Origin: Candidatus Odinarchaeota archaeon
Lineage (GTDB): Archaea; Asgardarchaeota; JAGGXT01
DNA length: 7,494 nucleotides
Reading direction: 5' to 3'
NCBI GenBank assembly: GCA_021162905.1
Contig: JAGGXT010000254.1
Coordinates: forward strand, 1-7,494
This document shows, piece by piece, positions 1 to 5,829 of this stretch (within the stretch, counting starts at the first letter, position 1; every line of letters starts with the position of its first letter). Below the pieces are notes generated by a model. It made no database searches. It saw only the letters and a program-made list of their open reading frames with translations, and was not told the origin of the DNA. A program made the position numbers and the translations under genes.

Positions 1-54
1 CAATAAGGATATCGTCGTTATTAGTATTAATATCATTGCTCTCTTAGAACACAT
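1..54 (-). CDS. N-terminal fragment of a divergent gene, probable signal peptide or membrane anchor
   Basis: Only 18 codons lie in the window, reading MCSKRAMILILITTISLL from the ATG at 54-52; the rest runs off the left edge, so the function is unknown. A strong ribosome-binding site, GGAGG, lies on the minus strand at 68-64, nine bases before the ATG, and an A/T-rich TATA-like box lies about 75-85 bases upstream. The N-terminus has two positive residues (Lys4, Arg5) followed by an unbroken hydrophobic or neutral run, as in a secretory signal peptide or first membrane helix. An open frame of 54 bases means nothing alone; the call depends on the ribosome site, the promoter-like box and the peptide character agreeing. 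It is transcribed away from gcvPA. Confidence 0.5.
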   Translation of the reverse strand, partial: MCSKRAMILILITTISLL

Positions 55-63
55 TAAGATATT

Positions 64-68
64 CCTCC
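64..68 (-). promoter_or_regulatory. Ribosome-binding site of the left-edge divergent gene
   Basis: The minus strand reads GGAGG here, nine bases before the ATG at 54-52. It is the main evidence that the short open frame at the left edge is a true gene start. The surrounding 16 bases nearly match the gcvPA leader at 292-307. Confidence 0.5.
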
Positions 69-127
69 AAAAGCTAAGTTTGTCATTTCTCATAGTTGTA
101 ATTCATGTATGTTAAAAACATTAAAAC

Positions 128-140
128 TTTTTTTATAATT
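128..140 (-). promoter_or_regulatory. Candidate TATA box for the left-edge divergent gene
   Basis: On the minus strand this reads AATTATAAAAAAA, a good match to an archaeal TATA box, with a short A-run preceding it where a BRE would sit. A start about 25 bases downstream would give a leader of roughly 50 nt before the ATG at 54. On the plus strand the same bases are a T-tract, but no plus-strand gene ends here, so a terminator role is less likely. Confidence 0.35.
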
Positions 141-222
141 TTTTTGCTTCTAGTAAGAAGTATTGTAAAAATAATAACTCAAAATATTATGAAATGAGGT
201 AAAACATAAAAGTAAAGATAAT

Positions 223-234
223 TTATTTTAAAAT
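223..234 (+). promoter_or_regulatory. Candidate TATA box for the gcvPA-gcvPB operon
   Basis: The sequence TTATTTTAAAAT resembles an archaeal TATA element. A start about 25 bases downstream would fall near 255, giving a leader of about 50 nt before gcvPA. Other A/T-rich stretches between 160 and 235 could serve instead. The rest of 73-295 shows no gene, tRNA or recognisable glycine riboswitch. Confidence 0.3.
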
Positions 235-295
235 GGTATTAATGTATGCGGCACATAAAGAGACTTCATAAGTACAAAGGTTTTGATGATATTTT

Positions 296-300
296 GGAGG
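296..300 (+). promoter_or_regulatory. Ribosome-binding site of gcvPA
   Basis: GGAGG lies seven bases before the ATG at 308. A strong Shine-Dalgarno on what appears to be the first gene of an operon means its mRNA is leadered rather than leaderless, and it supports the chosen start. Confidence 0.75.
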
Positions 301-307
301 CATATCT

Positions 308-1690
308 ATGGGTTTTAAGCATCGTTACCTTCCATTAACTGATGAAGAAAGAGAGGAAATGTTAAAATCGATAGGCATGAATTCAATTGAAGATCTTTTC
401 AAAGACATACCAGAAAAATTTAGACTTAAAAAGGATTTAGATCTTCCAGATCCTCACAGCGAGATTGAAGTGCAGAAAGAATTACGTAAATTGGCTTCCA
501 AGAATAAAACATTTTTTGATATGTCAATGTTCTTGGGCGCTGGATGTTGGCCTCACTATATTCCAGCAGTAATTTTTGAATTAGTTCAAAGAGGAGAATT
601 TTTGACAGCTTACACACCATATCAACCAGAAATTAGCCAAGGGATGCTACAATCTCTTTTTGAATATCAAAGCTTAATAGCCGAACTTTTGGAAATGGAC
701 GTTGTCAATGCTAGTATGTATGACTGGGCCTCTGCATTAGGAGAAGCAGTACTAATGGCTGCGAGAATTACCAGAAAATATAAAGTTTTAGTGCCAAAGA
801 TAATTCATCCAGAAAGATTAGAAACCTTGAAGACATATGTAGAACCATCAGGAATAAAAATAGAATACATTGATTATGATAAGGAAACTGGTGAACTTTC
901 TATAGATGACCTAGAAGAAAAATTAGATGATGAAACTGCAGGGGTTTATATCGAAAACCCATCATTCTTTGGAATTGTAGAAACAAAAGTTGACGAGATT
1001 GACGAGATTGTACATACCAAAAATAGTCTTTTAATTGTAGGTGTGGATCCTATTTCACTTGGAGTTATAAGACCTCCAGGTGATTATAATGCTGATATAG
1101 TAGTTGGAGAGGGGCAACCATTAGGAAATCCGATGGGATTTGGCGGGCCATCATTTGGAATTTTTGCAACTAAGAATGACATGAAATTCATCAAACAAAT
1201 GCCTGGCAGAATAATAGGCATGACAAAAACAGAAGATGGAAAGCAACGTGGTTTCGTTATGGCTCTCCAAACAAGAGAACAGCATATCAGACGAGAAAGA
1301 GCTACCTCTAATATATGTACTAATGAATCTCTATGCGCTGTAATGGCAGCAATTTATCTTAGTATATTAGGTCCAGATGGTATGAAGAAAATAGGTGAGA
1401 CGATTCTATATAACACAGAGTACGCGATAAAAAAACTATCAGAAATTGAAGGCTTAAAGGTTCCAGTATTCAAGGGTATTCACTTCAAAGAATTTCTGGT
1501 GGACTTTAATGATAAAGATGTAAACGTGATCCATAAGAAGATTCTTGAGAAAGGGATACATGGAGGATATATTATTAAGGATAAATGGAATTTCAAGAAT
1601 ACCATGCTACTCTGTGTAACTGAAATACATACAAAAGAAGATATCGATAATTTAGCACTCACATTAGAAGATGTTATTAGGGGGTTATAA
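308..1690 (+). CDS. gcvPA: Glycine dehydrogenase (decarboxylating) subunit 1
   Basis: This is the alpha half of the two-subunit P-protein of the glycine cleavage system. With GcvPB it decarboxylates glycine and transfers the aminomethyl group to the lipoyl arm of GcvH, in the cytoplasm. At 460 residues it has the usual length for a free-standing subunit 1. Family motifs visible are TAYTPYQPEISQG at residues 100-112, the N-A-S-M-Y-D block at 134-139 and GQPLGNPMGFGGP at 269-281. It has the PLP-enzyme (fold type I) architecture but no PLP-lysine motif, as expected, since the cofactor lysine is in subunit 2. The ATG at 308 follows GGAGG by seven bases and gives the normal N-terminus. It is the first gene of a pair: its stop is one base before the gcvPB ATG. 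No gcvT or gcvH lies beside it in this window. Confidence 0.96.
   Translation: MGFKHRYLPLTDEEREEMLKSIGMNSIEDLFKDIPEKFRLKKDLDLPDPHSEIEVQKELRKLASKNKTFFDMSMFLGAGCWPHYIPAVIFELVQRGEFLTAYTPYQPEISQGMLQSLFEYQSLIAELLEMDVVNASMYDWASALGEAVLMAARITRKYKVLVPKIIHPERLETLKTYVEPSGIKIEYIDYDKETGELSIDDLEEKLDDETAGVYIENPSFFGIVETKVDEIDEIVHTKNSLLIVGVDPISLGVIRPPGDYNADIVVGEGQPLGNPMGFGGPSFGIFATKNDMKFIKQMPGRIIGMTKTEDGKQRGFVMALQTREQHIRRERATSNICTNESLCAVMAAIYLSILGPDGMKKIGETILYNTEYAIKKLSEIEGLKVPVFKGIHFKEFLVDFNDKDVNVIHKKILEKGIHGGYIIKDKWNFKNTMLLCVTEIHTKEDIDNLALTLEDVIRGL
1679..1684 (+). promoter_or_regulatory. Ribosome-binding site that decides the gcvPB start
   Basis: AGGGGG lies inside the last codons of gcvPA, seven bases before the ATG at 1692. 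It favours 1692 over the upstream in-frame ATG at 1671, which would add seven unconserved residues and overlap gcvPA by 20 bases. The site suggests coupled translation of the two subunits. Confidence 0.55.
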
Positions 1691-1691
1691 G

Positions 1692-3230
1692 ATGGTATTT
1701 AGACAAGCATTTTGGGATGAACCATTAATTTTCGAAATAGGACGAAAAGGTAGAATCGGCCATTCAGTACCTGAAGCTTCAGAAGATATTAAAAAGGCTG
1801 TCGGAGATGTTATTAATAAATTACCCGAGAAAATTCGAAGAAAAACACCACCAAATCTACCAGAAGTTAGCGAAGTTGAAGTTGTAAACCACTACACAAG
1901 ACTTTCTCAAATGAATTATGGTGTTGATCTGGGGTTATATCCTTTAGGATCTTGTACAATGAAATATAATCCTAGAATAAACGAGGCAGTAGCTTCGTTA
2001 GAAGGTTTTTCTTGGATACATCCATATCAAGATGAGGAAACTGTCCAAGGAGCTCTTGAGTTACTCTATAAACTGCAAAAGTGGACTGCTGAGATTACTG
2101 GAACCGATGTTGTAACGCTCCAACCAGCGGCAGGGGCTCATGCGGAACTAACAGGAGTTTTGATAATACGACAATACCATAAATTTAATGGAGAGTTAGA
2201 GAAGCGTAACGAAATTATAGTACCTGACTCTGCACATGGAACTAATCCTGCAAGTACTGCAATGGCAGGATTTAGAGTAATAGAAATTCCATCAGGAAAA
2301 GATGGTTGTGTGGATTTAGATGCTTTAAAATCTGCAGTTTCTGAACATACCGCTGGTTTTATGTTAACGAATCCAAATACGCTAGGACTTTTTGAAAGTG
2401 AAATTGAAGAAATTGCAAAAATAATTCATGAAGCGGGTGGTTTATTATATTATGATGGAGCAAATCTAAATGCAAATCTAATGAAAACTAGACCTGGAGA
2501 TATGGGATTCGATATAGTACATGTTAACTATCATAAGACCTTCTCAACGCCTCATGGAGGCGGCGGGCCAGGAGCTGGAGCAATAGGTGTTAAAAAATTC
2601 TTAGAAGAGTACTTGCCAGTTCCTATTGTTGAGTATGATAAAAAGAGAAATAAATACTACTTAGATTATAACAAGAGTCGTAGTATTGGAAAAATAAAAG
2701 CATTTTATGGCAATTTCTTGGTTCTCGTAAGAGCCTTTGCCTATATACTTTCAATGGGTAAAAAAGGACTTGAAAAAGTTGCTGAGGACTCAGTCTTATG
2801 CGCAAATTACTTGGGATATCATATTTCGAAAATCGATGGTTTTGAATTACCATACGCTCCTGAAAAACCGAGGAAACATGAAGTCGTAATAAGTGCAGAG
2901 CCTCTTCTTGAAAAATATGGAATAAAGGCACTAGATGTATCTAAGAGATTACTTGACTTTGGATTTCATGCGCCAACTAATTATTTCCCATTAATAGTCC
3001 ATGAGGCACTTATGATAGAACCAACAGAATCTTATGATAAACAAACTTTAGACAAATATATTGAAGCCTTTAGGCAGATTTCAAGAGAAGCAAAAGAAAA
3101 TCCAGATGTCTTGAAACGTGCACCAACAAACACTTCAAAAAGAAGATTAGATGTTGTAGCTGCCTCAAAACCAAAGACTATGATTTTAACTTGGAGAATG
3201 TACAAAAAATTAGCTGAATCGTCCAAATAA
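1692..3230 (+). CDS. gcvPB: Glycine dehydrogenase (decarboxylating) subunit 2, PLP-binding
   Basis: This is the beta, cofactor-carrying half of the split P-protein. The predicted PLP Schiff-base lysine is Lys282 in the motif NYHKTFSTPHGGGGPG. Asp255 in DGANLNA sits where fold-type I enzymes keep the aspartate that contacts the PLP ring nitrogen. Other family blocks are YPLGSCTMKYNP at residues 83-94, HPYQDEETVQGALEL shortly after, and SAHGTNPAST from residue 180. From the ATG at 1692 the protein is 512 residues, a normal length; an in-frame ATG at 1671 would give 519 but is less well supported. The gene starts one base after gcvPA stops, so equal expression of the alpha and beta subunits is likely. 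Its last 21 bases overlap the end of the convergent methylthiotransferase gene. No frameshift or missing catalytic residue was seen. Confidence 0.97.
   Translation: MVFRQAFWDEPLIFEIGRKGRIGHSVPEASEDIKKAVGDVINKLPEKIRRKTPPNLPEVSEVEVVNHYTRLSQMNYGVDLGLYPLGSCTMKYNPRINEAVASLEGFSWIHPYQDEETVQGALELLYKLQKWTAEITGTDVVTLQPAAGAHAELTGVLIIRQYHKFNGELEKRNEIIVPDSAHGTNPASTAMAGFRVIEIPSGKDGCVDLDALKSAVSEHTAGFMLTNPNTLGLFESEIEEIAKIIHEAGGLLYYDGANLNANLMKTRPGDMGFDIVHVNYHKTFSTPHGGGGPGAGAIGVKKFLEEYLPVPIVEYDKKRNKYYLDYNKSRSIGKIKAFYGNFLVLVRAFAYILSMGKKGLEKVAEDSVLCANYLGYHISKIDGFELPYAPEKPRKHEVVISAEPLLEKYGIKALDVSKRLLDFGFHAPTNYFPLIVHEALMIEPTESYDKQTLDKYIEAFRQISREAKENPDVLKRAPTNTSKRRLDVVAASKPKTMILTWRMYKKLAESSK
3204..3209 (-). terminator. 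T-tract directly after the methylthiotransferase stop
   Basis: On the minus strand the TAA stop is followed at once by six T residues. Archaeal RNA polymerase can terminate at such T-runs without a hairpin. The run is short and lies antisense to the gcvPB 3' end, so this is tentative. Confidence 0.3.
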
Positions 3231-4538
3231 AACATGAGGTGAAATATCAAATATCTTTACTTTTTTATATTTTCCTAGATTTTCAGTGAGTAAATGCGCA
3301 CAGCTTGCTTTTTCATTTTCCATCTTAATTACTATTGGTTTATAGGCAAAATTTCTACCAATTAGATCATTTTTCTTGGATATTTCATCAATGAGAACAT
3401 AGCCTTCCCAATCTAACCATTTTTTATTGTTTTCATATGATATTTTCTCAACCAATTCTGATAATATCTTACTTCTCTTTTTCTTTATCTCACTAGGGAT
3501 TTGATTTGGAAGTTTTGAAGCAGGAGTATTTGGGCGTTTTCCATATCGAGAAATATTTACAATATCTGGTTTGATTCTTTTAATAAGATCTATAGTTTCT
3601 TGGAAATCTTCGTCTGTCTCTCCAGGATATCCTACAATAATATCTGTAGAAAGAGTTAAATGTGGGTTATATTTCCTGAATATTTCAATTATTTCTATAA
3701 ACTCCTCAACTGAGTATTTCCGATTCATATACTCTAAAATCTTATTACTACCACTTTGAACTGGTATATGTAAAAATTTGAAAATTTTATCAGACTTGAA
3801 TAAACTTGCTAAGTTCTCAGCAAAAGACTTTATCCCCGATGGATTCATCATCCCAACTCGAACTTTAAAATCACCATCTATTTCGATGATTTTCTCTAGG
3901 AGATTCACTAGTGTATATCCTAAATCAAAACCATAGACTCCCGTATCTTGTGCAGTGAGCCATATTTCTTTATATCCATTTTTTACGAGCCATGTTATTT
4001 CATTAATTATATCTTCGATTGGATTGCTGTTCAAATGACCTCTGGCAAACTTAACTGAGCAAAAGGCACAAGCACCAAGACATCCATTAGCTATTGGCAC
4101 GATACCTATAACCTTTGACTTCCGGTATTTCTCAATAATATTTCTTTTTGCTCTTTTTGGTCTTCTAAGCAGAACTGGACGTTCGCCCATGTTTATTAGA
4201 GAGATAACATTAACTATTTTGTCTATATACTCAGGACCTATTATTGCAGAATAATTTGGTATAACAGAGATAACCCGACTCACATCCATCAAAGGCAGAC
4301 AACCAGCGATAATTTTTACCTTTTTGTTATACTTCTTACTTATTTGTTTAAGATACGAAAGAACCCTATGTTCAGTTGGCTCTTTAACACCACAGGTATT
4401 AATAATTATAATGTCAGCTTCATCAATAGATGAGACTATAGAATAACCCTCTTTTCTTAATAATCCAGCCATTACCTCTGAATCACTCTGATTAAGAACG
4501 CATCCAAATGTTTTTATATAAACATTTTTTGCAATCAT
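3210..4538 (-). CDS. tRNA (t6A37) methylthiotransferase, archaeal e-MtaB/CDKAL1 type
   Basis: This radical-SAM enzyme converts N6-threonylcarbamoyladenosine at tRNA position 37 to its 2-methylthio form, in tRNAs reading ANN codons. All three family domains are present in 442 residues. The N-terminal UPF0004 domain carries cysteines 13, 49 and 80 (TFGC, NTCG, AGC), expected to bind one 4Fe-4S cluster. The radical-SAM domain has the CxxxCxxC motif at Cys153, Cys157 and Cys160 for the second cluster, with LTAQDTG at 194-200 and HIPVQSGS at 257-264. A TRAM-like C-terminal part follows from about residue 375. The NTCGVKEPTEHR segment favours the archaeal/eukaryotic MtaB branch over bacterial MiaB or RimO, though substrate choice is inferred from family. 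Only a weak ribosome site precedes the ATG. The gene converges on gcvPB and diverges from the mevalonate operon. Confidence 0.92.
   Translation of the reverse strand: MIAKNVYIKTFGCVLNQSDSEVMAGLLRKEGYSIVSSIDEADIIIINTCGVKEPTEHRVLSYLKQISKKYNKKVKIIAGCLPLMDVSRVISVIPNYSAIIGPEYIDKIVNVISLINMGERPVLLRRPKRAKRNIIEKYRKSKVIGIVPIANGCLGACAFCSVKFARGHLNSNPIEDIINEITWLVKNGYKEIWLTAQDTGVYGFDLGYTLVNLLEKIIEIDGDFKVRVGMMNPSGIKSFAENLASLFKSDKIFKFLHIPVQSGSNKILEYMNRKYSVEEFIEIIEIFRKYNPHLTLSTDIIVGYPGETDEDFQETIDLIKRIKPDIVNISRYGKRPNTPASKLPNQIPSEIKKKRSKILSELVEKISYENNKKWLDWEGYVLIDEISKKNDLIGRNFAYKPIVIKMENEKASCAHLLTENLGKYKKVKIFDISPHVLFGRFS
3255..3273 (+). terminator. Candidate T-rich terminator of the gcvPA-gcvPB operon
   Basis: About 25 bases after the gcvPB stop the plus strand is strongly T-rich, with a run of six T followed by ATATTTT. 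It fits a hairpin-less archaeal terminator. It lies within the 3' coding end of the opposing methylthiotransferase gene, so the two transcripts would overlap antisense. Confidence 0.35.
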
Positions 4539-4586
4539 TTTCCAGATGGCCGCCTACATTAAACTCACTAATATCTTAACCATGAG

Positions 4587-4600
4587 GATTTAAATTTTTA
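4587..4600 (-). promoter_or_regulatory. Candidate TATA box for the methylthiotransferase gene
   Basis: On the minus strand this reads AAAAATTTAAATCC, containing a TTTAAAT core. A start about 25 bases on would give a leader of around 25-30 nt before the ATG at 4538. Low specificity because the region is A/T-rich. Confidence 0.3.
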
Positions 4601-4641
4601 GTTAGTTTGAAATGTATCTTTTAGTGTTTTACCGAAAATTT

Positions 4642-4658
4642 GAAATATAATTATAAAT
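4642..4658 (+). promoter_or_regulatory. Candidate TATA box (distal) for the mevalonate operon
   Basis: The stretch GAAATATAATTATAAAT pairs a purine-rich BRE-like start with a TTATAAAT TATA-like core. Transcription would begin near 4680, giving a leader of about 70 nt that contains both copies of the octamer at 4682-4709. A second candidate lies closer to the gene at 4711. Confidence 0.3.
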
Positions 4659-4681
4659 CACCTTTAACAATAATCTGAATC

Positions 4682-4709
4682 GTTATAACTGTTTTTCTTC
4701 GGTGATAAC
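4682..4709 (+). repeat. Two copies of GT(T/G)ATAAC spaced 20 bp
   Basis: GTTATAAC at 4682-4689, a perfect palindrome, recurs as GTGATAAC at 4702-4709. The centres are 20 bp apart, close to two helical turns, so a dimeric regulator could bind both from one face. The pair sits immediately upstream of the proximal TATA-like box of the HMG-CoA synthase operon. An operator role is inference. Confidence 0.3.
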
Positions 4710-4710
4710 A

Positions 4711-4721
4711 TTTAAAATTTA
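4711..4721 (+). promoter_or_regulatory. Candidate TATA box (proximal) for the mevalonate operon
   Basis: The sequence TTTAAAATTTA resembles an archaeal TATA element. A start about 25 bases downstream would fall near 4737, leaving a leader of roughly 15 nt that just includes the ribosome site. It competes with the distal candidate at 4642; the sequence alone cannot decide. Confidence 0.3.
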
Positions 4722-4736
4722 CACATATAATCTGTT

Positions 4737-4742
4737 GAGGTG
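4737..4742 (+). promoter_or_regulatory. Ribosome-binding site that decides the HMG-CoA synthase start
   Basis: GAGGTG lies eight bases before the ATG at 4751. The upstream in-frame GTG at 4742 overlaps this site, so it cannot be the start used with it. The TTG at 4748 is also possible but less likely. Confidence 0.6.
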
Positions 4743-4750
4743 TGTTTTTG

Positions 4751-5818
4751 ATGATCTTAAAACCTAAAACAGATATAGCAATCCATGGATGGGGTGTTTA
4801 TATACCTAGGTATCGCATATCGTCCAGAGAAATCGCAAGAATATGGGGACAAGATCCGAATAGAATAGAAAAAGGTTTAATGTTAAAAGAAAAAGCAATC
4901 GCAGGTCCTGATGAGGATACAGCTACTTTATCCGTTGAAGCCGCACTAAATGCTATAAAGCGCGCAAGAATAAAACCAAACGAAATTGGAGGTGTGTTTG
5001 TAGGATCTGAATCGCATCCATATTATGTTAAATCTACGGCATCAACGGTAGCTGAAGCTATAGGGGCTACTCCATATGTTGTAGCTGCTAGCCTTGAATT
5101 TGCTTGTAAAGCAGGAACAGACGCTATGTTATTTGGGATGGGATTAGTTGGCTCAGGAATGATAAAGTATGCACTAGCAATAGGTGCGGATATAGCTCAA
5201 GGTGCTCCTGGAGACGCGTTGGAATATTCTGCAGGTGGAGGAGCTGTTGCATATATTATAGGTGAAAAAAATGAAAACTCTGCAGCAATTATTGAGGCTG
5301 CTGCGTCATATGTGACGGATACGCCTGACTTTTGGAGAAGACCATATGAAAAATACCCAAAGCATGGAGAAGCTTTTACAGGAGAACCCGCCTATTTTAG
5401 ACACATTATTTCAGCATCTAAGATTTTGATGGATGAACTAGGGTATAAGCCCTCTGATTTTAAATATGCTATTTTTCATCAACCGAATGGAAAATTTCCT
5501 TTAAGAGCTGCCAAGGCACTTGGCTTTTCAGAGGGACAAGTAAGGCCAGGATTAATAACGCCAGTTATTGGAAATACTTATGCGGCCTCATCAATATTAG
5601 GATTAGCAGCTGTTTTAGATATTGCCAATCCGGGAGAAAAGATAATAATTACAAGTTTTGGTTCTGGTGCTGGCAGTGATGCATTCATTATAGAAGTGCA
5701 AGATGCTATCAAAGAAAAACAAAATTTAGCACCCAAAGTGCGTGATTACATAGAAAGAAAAATCGAAATTGATTATGGATTATATGTTAAATTTAGAGAA
5801 AAAATAGAAATAACTTAA
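4751..5818 (+). CDS. mvaS: Hydroxymethylglutaryl-CoA synthase, archaeal type
   Basis: The enzyme condenses acetyl-CoA with acetoacetyl-CoA to HMG-CoA, the committed route to mevalonate and so to archaeal isoprenoid lipids. It is a cytoplasmic thiolase-fold protein of 355 residues from the ATG at 4751, the usual archaeal length and shorter than eukaryotic forms. The expected catalytic triad is visible: Glu87 in VGSESHPY, Cys119 in EFACKAGT (acyl-enzyme nucleophile) and His243 in FHQPNGK. GNTYAASS and the glycine-rich SFGSGAGSDAF near the C-terminus are further family blocks. An in-frame GTG at 4742 gives a 358-residue version but coincides with the ribosome site. It opens a three-gene operon; thiolase follows after 11 nt. 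In archaea this enzyme is found in a complex with those two partners. The symbol is by function; archaeal copies are often left unnamed. Confidence 0.96.
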   Translation: MILKPKTDIAIHGWGVYIPRYRISSREIARIWGQDPNRIEKGLMLKEKAIAGPDEDTATLSVEAALNAIKRARIKPNEIGGVFVGSESHPYYVKSTASTVAEAIGATPYVVAASLEFACKAGTDAMLFGMGLVGSGMIKYALAIGADIAQGAPGDALEYSAGGGAVAYIIGEKNENSAAIIEAAASYVTDTPDFWRRPYEKYPKHGEAFTGEPAYFRHIISASKILMDELGYKPSDFKYAIFHQPNGKFPLRAAKALGFSEGQVRPGLITPVIGNTYAASSILGLAAVLDIANPGEKIIITSFGSGAGSDAFIIEVQDAIKEKQNLAPKVRDYIERKIEIDYGLYVKFREKIEIT

Positions 5819-5823
5819 GGGGG
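5819..5823 (+). promoter_or_regulatory. Ribosome-binding site that decides the thiolase start
   Basis: GGGGG begins right after the HMG-CoA synthase stop and lies six bases before the ATG at 5830. The in-frame TTG at 5827 would be only three bases away, so ATG 5830 is preferred. Confidence 0.55.
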
Positions 5824-5829
5824 ATCTTG

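Noticed and set aside
73..295. Glycine riboswitch or other structured RNA before gcvPA
   Set aside because: No tandem aptamer pattern, conserved GC-rich helices or tRNA-like folding were seen; the region is A/T-rich throughout except for a short patch near 250.
1671..1691. Upstream ATG of gcvPB at 1671
   Set aside because: It adds seven residues with no family match and overlaps gcvPA, while the ATG at 1692 has a well-placed ribosome site.
2623..2931. 102-codon minus-strand open frame inside gcvPB
   Set aside because: It is the shadow of a strongly conserved coding region, has no ribosome site, and its translation shows no domain.
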